DNA from: Priapulus caudatus
Taxonomy: Eukaryota; Priapulida; Priapulimorpha; Priapulimorphida; Priapulidae
Direction of reading: 5' to 3'
NCBI RefSeq assembly: GCF_000485595.1
Contig: NW_014578572.1
Coordinates: 32,402 to 54,951 of the forward strand
DNA length: 22,550 bases
In this document: piece by piece, positions 9,436 to 18,301 of the stretch
Layout: every line of letters begins with the position of its first letter
Numbering within the stretch: position 1 is the first letter of the stretch
The notes under the pieces: model-generated
Seen by the model: only the letters and a program-made list of their open reading frames with translations
Databases searched by the model: none
Told to the model about the DNA's origin: nothing
Position numbers and translations under genes: made by a program

Positions 9436-9726
9436 GTAAGTCTTATATTTCGCTGTGTTGGTAATTTAGTACTTTATTTGGACGTGTGTGACATCTACTG
9501 TACGTATACTTATTTATTACGAACTTGGGTTAGTGTTATAGTAAGTAATAAACAAGAAAATACATATATATCGTTGGGTTTATGTACGGCTTTGTTATCG
9601 GAGGGAGGACCACCAACTGCGATACGCATAATTTTATGCAGGCCGACTAAGGTTTTGAGCGGTGTATCGGCTGTTCCGTTTACCGTGTGGTGCCACCCAG
9701 TGGAGAGTGGCATTGACTCACACTGT

Positions 9727-9744
9727 CACACACACACACACACA
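9727..9744. repeat. (CA)9 microsatellite
   Basis: Pure CA dinucleotide run inside the intron. Confidence 0.95.
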
Positions 9745-9847
9745 AAATGCACACTTACTAGTTAGTGAGACTAGACACTGTTAGATTATGATTTAGAATT
9801 CAGTAATTGAAGGACATAGGGCCTACTCAATGTCAAGATATTCCAGA

Positions 9848-10812
9848 ATTATTTTCATAATTAAATACATTTTTATAACAATTTAAAAGTAATTTTATTT
9901 CATTTGGGTAGACGCACACAGTAAATTTCAAAATAAATTTTCTAATGACGTCTTTTTTTAAAGCTGATTTAATGAACATTGTTCCCTAGACCGGGCAGGT
10001 TTACGTTAGCCCGGAGCGCGTAAGCTATGCCCATTTTTTTCAGATACATGTAATTTAGGGAAGTTCTTTTTTTGAGGGAAGGGGTACGTGTTTCATAATT
10101 TCAAGAGCGTATAAAGAAGGAGAGCGTACAACGGTTAAATGCTGAAACCATGTTGCAGTATTAGTCGAATTAATAAACTTTTCCAGTATTATTGATCAGC
10201 TGTGCTACCTTGTTGGATGCAGTACTGACTAATGTCTAGTCGGTGTTCAGCGAAAATACCAGATTTTCACCGCTCATTATCTCAGTGTATATGGGCATCG
10301 TAGGGACATGCGGTTTATTTTATATGAACAAGGTAGGACAGCTGATCAATAATACTGCAAAGAATCGTCAAAATAACACGGGGAAATTAAGTTTATTAAT
10401 TTGACTAATACTGCAACATGGTTTCAGCATTTTACCGTTGTACGCTCTCCTTCTTTATACGCTCTTGATAATTTTCATAACAATTTATATTAATTATTAG
10501 TAATTTTATTTCAATGGGTACACACACAGTAAATATCAAAATATATTTTCTAATGTCTTTTTTGAAGCTAATTTAATGAACTATGTTCCCTAGACCGGGC
10601 AGGTTAGCCCGGAGCACGTAAGCTATGCCCATTTTTTACACATACATGTAATTTAAAGTTCTTTGTGGGGGAGGAGGGGTGGTGTATGTGTTTTATAATT
10701 TTCATAACAATTACAAGTAATTTTATTCAAGGGGTACACAAACACTAAATTTCAAAATATATTAGCACGTAAGCTATTCCTATTTTTTAAATTGTTCTTT
10801 ATAAAACTGCTT
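9848..10812. repeat. ~230-bp tandem repeat, two full copies and a shortened third
   Basis: Copy A is 9848-10101, copy B 10468-10694 and copy C from 10695 to about 10812. Shared blocks in order are TTTTCATAA, AGTAATTTTATT, GGGTA...ACACA...GTAAAT, CCCTAGACCGGGCAGGTT, AGCCCGGAGC, CGTAAGCTATGCCCATTTTT and ACATGTAATTTA. Copy C lacks the middle (the CCCTAGACCGGG block). A MITE now separates A from B. Divergence between copies shows the duplication is older than the MITE insertion. Confidence 0.85.
10102..10467. mobile_element. 366-bp snap-back MITE with 79-bp TIRs
   Basis: The first 79 bases (starting CAAGAGCGTATAAAGAAGG) are the reverse complement of the last 79 with two mismatches. A second complementary block (CAGTATTATTGATCAGCTG and more) lies further in, so the element can fold into one long hairpin. 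ATAATTT flanks both sides (10095-10101 and 10468-10474) as a 7-bp direct repeat. The uninterrupted version of this site is visible at 10695-10710, confirming insertion and duplication. There is no coding capacity. The CA...TG ends recall hAT, but a 7-bp duplication does not decide the superfamily. Confidence 0.88.
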
Positions 10813-11568
10813 TCATGAATAGTATTTCCTATACAGACTCCACGCATAATTTAGTAGCGATGATGTCCCCCCCCCCTCCCCCAATCAGACGCATAGTATT
10901 GTGGTTGGTGTATTTATTTAATTACCTGTATTGTATATCGCACACTAACAATAATAACATCTTGGATGCCAGTAACACGCCCTTTTTATTATTTGTTACA
11001 GGGCAAGTTGAACTTTGTGCACATCCCTGATGTCTGTCCTGGAACCAAGTTTCACGTAGAGCTCAGCAGCAAACCGTCGAGTGTATTACTAAAGCGCGGT
11101 TTCACGGACACAAATTGTTTAGAGTCGATTCAAGATTCCTGCAGCATCCACGGTGGCAGTGTCCTCACAAACAAGGCTGTTCTTGAGCTCTTCTTCACTG
11201 CTGCCGAGTTTGAGAAATCTGGTGTGACGGTATCCTGTGGAGACAATGTGCACAACGTGCCGTACAGAATAGTTTGTGACTGGCTGTTCCATTTTGCTGG
11301 TATTGTGCGTACACCAAAGGCAACAAATGCAAAATTAGCTCAATTACAAAAACAGTTGTCCAAGTTGTCTAAAACATTCAACGCGCGATGTGCCGTTACA
11401 CCTGCCACCAGTTTGCAGAAATTTTTAGAATGTACATTTGAATGGCAAACAGATCACAGACGCATAGCTAGTAGCAGCACGTCGACCACAGAAGATGGCG
11501 CTAGGGACAGGTCCCAAACTCTGTCCACCTCGGACGACAGTGGAGCAGCACACACACAGGACCACATT

Positions 11569-11616
11569 GCAGTGTCGGTGTGCGCTGGTGATGCAGTGTC
11601 GGTGTGCGCTGGTGAT
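11569..11616 (+). repeat. 24-bp in-frame tandem repeat, two copies
   Basis: GCAGTGTCGGTGTGCGCTGG... occurs at 11569-11592 and 11593-11616 identically, with a decayed third start after. It encodes AVSVCAGD twice in the linker of the transposase, a low-constraint region. Confidence 0.92.
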
Positions 11617-11704
11617 GCAGTGTCAATGCACGCTGTGTCCAGTATAAATACATGTACCTCAGACAGTGACAGCATTGCTGTGTCCAGTTTAGCGACACCT
11701 GATT

Positions 11705-11995
11705 CTCTACGCAGTGGGACAACACGTTTCTGTACACTCGATACAATCTTGTTGTGGATGCTCCTATCTAACATGACTTTTTGTTTCTTCTTAAGAGCAC
11801 GAGAATTATCCATCAATGATTCAACTTTGTTTGTAAGTTCGCGATTTTCTTTCCATACGTCCTTAACTCTCTGCCCGATCATTTCATTCAATTCTTCATT
11901 TTCTCTTTTCAACCTCCCCGACTTCACCTTCTCACGCTGCAGATTGCGATTTAATGTTTGCTTGTCAATTAACAGTTGCGTCCGTGTCAGTTCCA
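11705..11995 (-). other. Internal inversion within the transposase gene
   Basis: On the plus strand the translation here is Phe/Leu/Ser-rich (NSSFSLFNLPDFTFSRC), typical of antisense of a coiled coil. On the minus strand it reads a Glu/Lys/Leu coiled coil (GRLKRENEELNEMIG, KENRELTNKVESLMDN) from about 11995 down to 11708. Immediately after 11995 the plus strand resumes a coiled coil (SRENSELKKN). The simplest reading is that a ~290-bp coding segment was flipped in place. The frame stays open through it by chance. No long repeats were spotted at the breakpoints. Confidence 0.75.
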
Positions 11996-14446
11996 GGGAG
12001 AACAGTGAATTAAAGAAGAATATTGGTGAGGTCACTTTAGAGAATGAGACATTGGAAATTGAGAACACAGTATTGACAGAAAAACTGACCAACGCTAAAA
12101 AACAAAACAACAAGCTGCGGATGAGGGCGACCAGAGGAAAAGAGTCTGTGACAAAACTTAGGAAGGAAGTCGATGATGCCAAGAATGAGTATAGGACAGA
12201 CAAAGAGGCGACAGAGCTGTACCACAGTGCTATTGTGGAGATGTTGAGAAGTCAGGTGACAGATGGTGAAAAAACGCATGAGAATCTTCGTGAACAATTA
12301 GATGACTTGGCAACACTAGAAACTAAAGACAACGGCATATACAAATCCTCTATTCGACTCATGTATTATGATCTACTGACACAAGGGGTCTCAGCCAACA
12401 CGATACAAACTGTTGTGAAGACTGTCCTTGCCAATACGACTCAGATAGATGTGGAGTCCCTGCACTTACCATCACGCACAACTGCACAGCGCATGGTGTC
12501 CGAGGCGGGTGAGCTTGTGAAAGTGCGGGCGGCATACGCATTAGCAGCGACGGACGGAACACTAGGGCATCACAGTGACGGAACGACAAAATCGCTAATC
12601 CACTGGGGTGCGCATGTGATAAAACTTGCTGTCAACGATGACTCTGAAGCGTACACGCTGTGCGTAAGTCCAGTTGAGTCTGGTAAATCGGTCGACACAG
12701 TTCAGCAGTTAAAGGAGTCACTTACGGAAATGAAAGACTTGGCGGACATGCTCAACCTGGACTATTCCGAGGGAGCGTATGACATTACTCGCATCGGCGT
12801 CCGTATGTCGGACAGAGCCCCCAACGAACAGTGTGTCACAAAGTTGATTCAGAATGAGAAACAAGACATTTTAGAACAATCCGAGACCTGGAAAGAGCTG
12901 ACACCGGAGGAACAGATGGAAAAAATTAGGGTTAGGCACTGGACATGCGCAGCGCACAAGGTAGACAACATCACCAATGCCATGTCTAATGCGCGCACAA
13001 GAGTCTTTAAATAAAGAGAGTGATAAGCGAAAGAATGCACGGAGCCAAAAAGTTAATCTATGAAACAAACAAAACTGATCATTACAGCAAAAAGGAGTAT
13101 AGCAAGGGGAAGGACTTCATGATGTTTGCCATGGATGATGGTGTATATCAAGACTCTGCAACTGCGCTACTGAAGCCCATAGTGGGAAATAGATACATAA
13201 TATTTCTGCTAAATAGTATTCCCACACTTGTTGCCAGAGACATGATTGTGGTGTATCTGGAGTCCCTGCGCGACTCCAAGGACAAGGTTGGGCTGAACAA
13301 ATTGGAGTCGTCTGTGCTGCAAGGATACATGGATCCCACAGTCCAAGCTGAGCTGGCAGCATTCGCCATCATCTTCTACCATGTTTGTCATCCGTTGCTC
13401 ATTAAAGCCAAGGGGGCCAAGTCGCCACTCGAGATGAACTGGTTTTACCGGACTGCAGTACGCAAGCTTGGCCAGTATGCAGACGACCCTTCTGACTTGC
13501 TCGATGGAAGTGCACTGCTGTGGCCGGGAGCCGACAACCAGACTGAAGTACCCCCATGATGCCCATGTGTATTAGAGCGGCAGACAAGCACCACGACACA
13601 GTTCTCGATCTCCTAAAGAAGATGGCCGATGCTGGCAAACAGAAACTGTCTGCCCATGCCTCGGAACACTTGCCAGGAGGCATGTATTCTGAGCCGACCA
13701 CCGCCGACCACGCGCTGCAGGACTTTTAAAGACCGCTACGAATGATCGGATTGAAAGTTGTTTTGGCATGTTGGATCGACATCAAATGTTGTGTCCCGTC
13801 CGAAATCCAATCAACACCTCTGCGTTAGTGACAGCCCGAAGAGACAAGCCAACACAGTTTGTTAGACAGCAGGAGAAAGATGTCAGAGAGGCGATACTTT
13901 CCGCTGCCAGAAGAGTGCCACAAAAAGAGAAAGGAAAAGGGGACGAAGACAAAGCAGATGATGGACATTTGGCTAAGAGGGAAGGAAGAGAGGGATGAGA
14001 AAATTCGAAAACGTAGAGAAAAGCGTCGAGTAAAGAATCAGAAGTTTGATGCTGCGGTCGCCGATCTGAAAGCAGGACATTTGGTATTGAGAGACACAGA
14101 TGTGAAAAGCCTCAAAGGTCCAGTGTTAATAAAACAGTTCAAGTTATGGTCGCGTTTGCAAAGTACAGGTGTGAAGATCAGTATGTCGGAGCAATTAAAA
14201 GGGGTCAATGGGTTGAAAGTTGCAGAGAAGAGGGAGAGACTCAAGACATTGGTACTGGCCAACAAGCATATTGACTTGACCAAACTCGATCTGCAGGTTG
14301 GTGATCGTGATTTGTCAGACACTGAAGAAGTAAGCGAGGATGTTCCCTGTGCCGATGCTGATGACGGCATTGATTCGTCTTCTGACGAGGAGGTTGAGGA
14401 CATGGCTATCAGTCATTTAGCATTGAAAAAGTTTCAGACTGCTGGT

Positions 14447-14641
14447 GGATGGGTGGCTGTGGCATTTGCTGGCGGCGTCTGGTACCCTGGTCAGATCATG
14501 GAAGTGAAATCTGATGGCGTGGCTGTAGTGGAGTACCTGCACCCCTCTTCTCCAAAGATTCCGTATCCAGCAGACACTTTGTTCAAGAAACCAAACCAGG
14601 CAGACATTATGGACACAGACAGTGACAGTGTCTTTTTGTGG
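14447..14641 (+). other. C-terminal Tudor/SH3-like domain of the transposase
   Basis: GGWVAVAFAGGVWYPGQIME opens the domain, followed by hydrophobic/hydrophilic alternation (GVAVVEYLHPSS), then FKKP and a Trp near the end (FLWDF). The pattern W-VAVA-x(n)-WYPG-x-I is that of small SH3-like barrels (Tudor-like) seen at the C-terminus of several animal transposon proteins and reader proteins. It is preceded by an acidic Ser/Asp tail (IDSSSDEEVEDM). A role in chromatin or peptide binding is inference. Confidence 0.5.
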
Positions 14642-14758
14642 GACTTCACACTTGATCCAATATCAAGCAGTTTTCGACAGTTTCGGTCGTCTGTAAATGT
14701 CAGTGTTATTAACAGAAAATATACAAGTTTTGCTGTAGAATTTGACATTCCGCAGTGA

Positions 14759-15132
14759 GTGACCAAGTCTATGCAGTGACTGCCAATATTCAGAACTACA
14801 CATCTGTATATCACGTGACATGTATATTGGTGTCAATTGTGTAAATGAAACCGGTGCATTAGTCACGCCAGATGGCGTTACTGGACCATAACAACCGAGT
14901 GGGCCCCTTAATTGCACTAGCCTGCCGAAGTTCGTAGGCTATTAGAAATATGTAATATAATTGTGTGATAACCCATTTTAGTCTATGGTTTGTGTTCGTT
15001 TTGGGGTTTGTGCAACATACAAATGTATTTTGGGGGAGGTGGAATGAATTCTAATTGTCCTTCGGTACTCGGGTAGTTCCGGCAAAAGCACATTGCCCAC
15101 GCTCTCTCGTGTTGTTGCCGCCTTTCTTGTTC
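14759..15132. other. Transposon 3' region with small minus-strand open frame
   Basis: No polyadenylation signal is obvious after the stop at 14756-14758. On the minus strand a frame ending at 14983 is open back into the TIR and beyond (to 15267). It includes SKLSEQERRQQHERAWAMCF and CRNYPSTEGQLEFIPPPPKY, which look non-random (charged helix, then Pro-rich). It may be a remnant second gene of the element or chance. I do not recognise it. Confidence 0.25.
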
Positions 15133-15199
15133 TGACAACTTTGAAACGACTACCTCGGCGAGTGCGTGACCTAGAAAAATGGCCGATGTCAGAGTATGT
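15133..15199 (-). repeat. Right terminal inverted repeat of the large transposon
   Basis: Reverse complement of 9151-9219 with two single-base gaps and one substitution. It ends CAGAGTATGT, then ACGT (15200-15203). Confidence 0.9.
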
Positions 15200-15268
15200 A
15201 CGTCCAAATGGTTAAATTGGTCTATAAACCATCTTCGACATACATTTTTGTCTGTGGTAAATGACAAC

Positions 15269-15834
15269 TTTTGAAAACGTTAAACGACTACCTCGGCGAG
15301 TGCGTGACCTAGATTTTTGTACAGACAAAGCATGCTTGCATGGTTAGTTTGTGTTTATATGTAAGTTACATGTGTATAATTACAAGATTAATAAATTTTG
15401 CACTTGTTAGTCTGTAAAAAAAATTTTATTGCATTTTGAAAATGCCTTTTTATCATTTTTGAAAACGTTAAACGACTACCTCGGCGAGTGCGTGACCTAG
15501 ATTTTTGTACAGACAAGCATGCTTGCATGGTTAGTTTGTGTTTATATGTAGTACATGTGTTTATTACAAGATTAATAAATTTTGACTTGTTAGTCTGTAA
15601 AAAAAAATTTTATTGCATTTTGAAAATGCCTTTTTATCATTTTGAAAACGTTAAACGACTACCTCGGCGAGTGCGTGACCTAGATTTTTGTACAGACAAA
15701 GCATGCTTGCATGGTTAGTTTGTGTTTATATGTAAGTACATGTGTATAATTACAAGATTAATAAATTTTGACTTGTTAGTCCTGTAAAAAAAATTTTTAT
15801 TGCATTTTGAAAATGCCTTTTTATCATTTTTTCC
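15269..15834. repeat. Three ~185-bp tandem units containing the TIR core
   Basis: Units start at 15269, 15457 and 15640 (lengths about 188, 183 and 195). Each begins TTTTGAAAACGTTAAACG, then CGACTACCTCGGCGAGTG and CGTGACCTAGA, which match the core of the transposon TIR. Each then runs into sequence not in the TIR: TTTTTGTACAGACAA, a GCATGCTTGCATGG block and the near-palindrome GCATTTTGAAAATGC. Unit 1 also shares the sequence inside the left TIR (TAAATGACAACTTTTG). The units differ by a few bases and small indels. This is a short satellite adjoining the transposon's right end. Confidence 0.92.
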
Positions 15835-16552
15835 ATTTTCTTCAAAATATAACAAATACAATAATATTGGCAAAAATATACTTTCTAATAAATTTAAATC
15901 ATTTTTTCTATATTATTCAGTTATGGGAGCAATTTAAAATAAAAAAATTTTAAATCCGTCAATTATTAAGAAAATCTACTTTGCACACTATTTTGTGCCG
16001 TCTGAAAAGTGTGAAATTGAATAAAATTACATTTTCAGCAGACTATATCTTGCTTATAAATTAATTAAGGACTATGGAATTAATCACAGTTAATACATAT
16101 CATATATATACATAAATATACCATAAACTGAGATTTACTAACATATTAAGGAGGTAACCATTTTTGAAAATAGTACCGTACGCAGATTTCGGCATCCTAA
16201 ATATGACCCATGGCACATTTTCAAACTATTCCTATCTCAAAAGTATTGAAGATATACCTGCCATAGTTGGAGAGGTTATACTACCCATTACATAGATACA
16301 TGATCTCTAAGGACAGTGAGTTGGACAGTCTAATAAAGAAATTATGATCCTCTGAAGATGGTCCCCGCGTTCTACTTAACAGTGTATCAGCGGGCTCTCT
16401 ACTAATGAGCTCGTAGAATGTATCTCTGGGTGTATTTTCTCAGTATTGAGGCACAAGGAAATAACGCGTTGGTGCTGAATGAAAGGTACCCACATGTCTT
16501 CAATTTCGGACACAGGTGTATTCGTTTGACCAATATACGTAAATATGTGTAG
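15835..16552. other. AT-rich stretch without a gene
   Basis: Very AT-rich between 15835 and 16150 with TA runs. I see no coding or RNA feature. Confidence 0.5.
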
Positions 16553-16924
16553 TAGTGGTGTTCCGATTAATCGAGTTCGTCGATCATTAACTCGTTGGCT
16601 GCCGGTTGACTTAATCGAGTAGAAAATCGGACGACCGAGTACAACTCGAACTTTTTTTTCTTTGATTGAATTTGATGAGCAGTTATGTTGCAATGCCTTT
16701 TAGAGTGTTGCCCGTCCATAACCCAACAGTATCCTTAATTTACTTACCATTAAATAATAGCTACACATACAATAATGTCATATTCTTCGCAATACACCGG
16801 TTTGTTCGACGATGATGGCGGCGTACCGTAATCGTCGCCGCAATCTAAAGATTGATAATTAATCGATTCATCAGCGTTTTGTAAAACCGATGATCGATCA
16901 TGAATTTGACCGATCTCCACACTA
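16553..16924. mobile_element. 372-bp non-autonomous hAT-type element
   Basis: The ends are TAGTGGTGTTCCGAT at the left and, read from the other strand, TAGTGTGGAGATCGGT at the right. They are imperfect inverted repeats with the TAGTG start common in Ac-like hAT elements. The flanks are ATGTGTAG (16545-16552) and ACGTGTAG (16925-16932), an 8-bp target duplication with one mismatch, as expected for hAT. The interior has many ATCGAT/CGATTAATCG palindromic motifs and no coding frame. Confidence 0.75.
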
Positions 16925-16932
16925 ACGTGTAG

Positions 16933-17430
16933 TGCCGTCTGCTTTCCATGTTTAGTCTGTGGCCGTGGTTAGTCTGCGATCCCCCCATAGTGTTGGCCCC
17001 CAACAAAGCCTACTTCATTATCACGAAGCGTTCGTGATTCGTACGTGGATTCACGTTCATGTACAATCATAGCTACTGTTAGCCCACAGTTACCGTACTG
17101 TACTATCGTTAGCATTAGTGCGGCCGAGCATGCATGCGAAAATGTCGGTGCATATAAATCTGTATCAACANGTAACCCATGCAGCACTATACATGTTTTG
17201 CAATTTTGAAATCACCCATGGTGACAATAAATTGTTACCATATATGTTAACCATGCCATTCTGGCCTGCCGTTCACCATTATAAATTGTCTTATATATAA
17301 GTCACAGTTACTTGAAATTGTTACCATAATCCATACATCGCTATATGTTTCAAACTTGTCAATTAATGATGTTACAATGTAACAATAAATGATTACAATA
17401 GTGTATTATACTATTGTAACTGTCCAGTNA
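16933..17430. other. Stretch without a gene; two unresolved bases
   Basis: Contains N at 17171 and 17429 and repeated AAATTGTTACCAT motifs (about 17230 and 17318). No coding feature is recognised. Confidence 0.5.
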
Positions 17431-17577
17431 CGCGCACGCACGCACGCACGTACACACGTACACACGTACACATACGCACGCGCATGTGCACACACGCACA
17501 CACGCACGCACGCACGCACGTACACGCACACACACACGCACACACACACACACGCGCGCGTGCACGCGCACGTACAC
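17431..17577. repeat. CA/CACG-rich microsatellite
   Basis: Mixed ACGC, ACAC and GTACAC units. Open frames on both strands here are simple His/Thr/Arg or Val/Cys/Arg repeats and are not genes. The repeat runs directly into the left arm of the inverted-repeat element that follows. Confidence 0.95.
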
Positions 17578-17653
17578 GTATATGGCAGGCGAAGTGGGAC
17601 ACAAATGCTATTTAGTGACAGTCACAAATTCGAATTAATGTCTATCATATATT

Positions 17654-17852
17654 AGTAGGTCTCAGGGGAGAGATAGTAAATATAGATATAAGTGGTGGAT
17701 ATAAAAACCATAACCCTAACCCTAACCCTATTCCTAATTCTAAAATAAACCAAAATTAGCCCAAAATACTAAAAAATAAAATAAACAAGAGACAAAATTA
17801 GCCAATCAGAGCCCTCCTCTAGCGGATCGCTATCTCTCCCCTGTGCACAATT
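17654..17852. mobile_element. ~200-bp nested inverted-repeat insertion
   Basis: CAGGGGAGAGATAG at 17663-17676 is the exact reverse complement of 17830-17843. TATCATATATT occurs at 17643-17653 and again at 17853-17863, placed symmetrically (9 bases outside each arm). That suggests an 11-bp target duplication and imperfect TIR extensions. It sits inside the larger element at 17562-18068 and carries the CCCTAA repeats. The size of the duplication would suit a Mutator-like element, but this is tentative. Confidence 0.5.
17711..17730. repeat. Interstitial telomere-like (CCCTAA)3
   Basis: TAACCCTAACCCTAACCCTA, then degenerate TTCCTAATTC. TTAGGG is the ancestral metazoan telomere repeat. The tract is too short to be a telomere. 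Confidence 0.9.
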
Positions 17853-18068
17853 TATCATATATTCTATTAAGTGACTGTTATATATTTAATTTAGTGACAG
17901 TTATTAAATCAACCAGTCAGATACTACTTAATTTTTCTCAGCCAATCATATGCATGGAATTATTGACAAACACTAAATGATTTAATGATAGACAATAAAC
18001 GATTTTGTGACAGTTACTAAATACCATTTGTGTCCCACTTCGCCTGCCATAGACGTGTACGTGGACGT

Positions 18069-18291
18069 GTTCGTGTGCGTATGCGTGTATGTGCGCGTGA
18101 GCGTGAGCGTGAAGCAAAACTTCATAAAGGTTTCCTATACTTGAAAGTCTGTCAATTTCACTCACAGTGCAATACGTCACCGTTCATCGTGCAATAGTGA
18201 GCGATTACAGGAATGGCATACGAAATATGCGCCAGTGTTTTTGACGTGGATGAGTTACCGCCCTGATTCTGTTTTTTTTAACCACGCATTT
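18069..18291. other. Upstream region of the peptide gene
   Basis: Begins with GCGTGA-type repeats (to 18113). No promoter elements stand out. It ends in a pyrimidine tract (CTGTTTTTTTT). Confidence 0.4.
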
Positions 18292-18294
18292 CAG
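18278..18294 (+). promoter_or_regulatory. Splice acceptor before the peptide gene's ATG
   Basis: The pyrimidine-rich run from about 18266 followed by CGCATTTCAG ending at 18294 is a good 3' splice site seven bases before the ATG at 18302. A 5' untranslated exon would then lie upstream. Confidence 0.45.
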
Positions 18295-18301
18295 ATTAAA
18301 A

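Larger units (their letters stand above)
9436..11001 (+). other. Intron of the transposase gene
   Basis: Donor GTAAGT at 9436 and acceptor TTGTTACAG ending at 11001. The 1.57-kb intron is AT-rich and packed with repeats: (CA)9 at 9727-9744, a ~230-bp tandem repeat, a MITE and a C-run at about 10868-10875. Confidence 0.55.
11002..14758 (+). pseudogene. Unassigned DDE-type transposase, large exon (disrupted)
   Basis: The strand reads, in order: an N-terminal region (11002-11450); a Ser/Thr-rich, Cys-dotted linker (to about 11705); a coiled coil (flipped at 11705-11995, direct at 11996-12260); an RNase H-like core with Asp in HSDGTTK (12577-12579), Asp in MSDRAPNE (12811-12813) and CAAH (12946-12957); an alpha-helical insertion; LPGGMYSEP (about 13672-13698); Glu in NDRIESCFG (13753-13755); a basic coiled coil; and a Tudor-like end. 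D, D, CxxH and E in this order fit an RNase H-fold cut-and-paste transposase. From memory, it resembles widespread unnamed proteins of cnidarians, amphioxus and fish with DGTTK, MSDR and LPGG-Y motifs. Frames change near 13010, 13555, 13700-13730 and 13920, so no full protein can be made. Confidence 0.72.
9151..15199 (+). mobile_element. 6.05-kb DNA transposon with long TIRs and unassigned DDE transposase
   Basis: 9151-9219 and 15133-15199 are inverted repeats of each other (66 of 69 positions, two 1-base gaps). Beyond them similarity stops apart from ACGT on both sides (9147-9150 and 15200-15203), read as a 4-bp target duplication. The motif is palindromic, so GTAC or slightly longer repeats are also possible. 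Enclosed is one spliced gene on the plus strand (9421-14758) with DDE-transposase landmarks. This is the layout of an autonomous cut-and-paste transposon, now inactive because its gene is inverted in part and frameshifted. I cannot assign it to a named superfamily. A MITE and repeats lie in its intron. Confidence 0.82.
17562..18068. mobile_element. ~500-bp inverted-repeat element with microsatellite-like ends
   Basis: About 62 bases at 17562-17624 match the reverse complement of 18007-18068 with a few mismatches. The core is TATGGCAGGCGAAGTGGGAC followed by ACAAATG and TATTTAGT. Both arms merge outwards into alternating CA/CG-rich repeat (17431-17577 on the left, about 18052-18113 on the right), so the repeat may belong to the element's termini. 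Inside are several TAGTGACAGTTA motifs. There is no coding capacity and no clear target duplication. Confidence 0.65.

Noticed and set aside
10966-11001. Start of the transposase at the first ATG of the long frame
   Set aside because: These codons are the intron's pyrimidine tract and acceptor (TTTTTATTATTTGTTACAG); the coding likeness begins at GKLNFVHIP.
11454-12203. 249-codon minus-strand open frame as an independent gene
   Set aside because: Only its middle (11705-11995) looks coding; both ends are antisense of the transposase. An inversion explains it better.
15269-15834. CRISPR-like array
   Set aside because: Only three long ~185-bp units without spacers, in a eukaryotic transposon context.
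17359-17655. Open frames of 63-88 codons on both strands
   Set aside because: Pure translation of CA/CACG microsatellite.
17711-17730. True telomere
   Set aside because: Three repeats only, internal to a nested repeat element.
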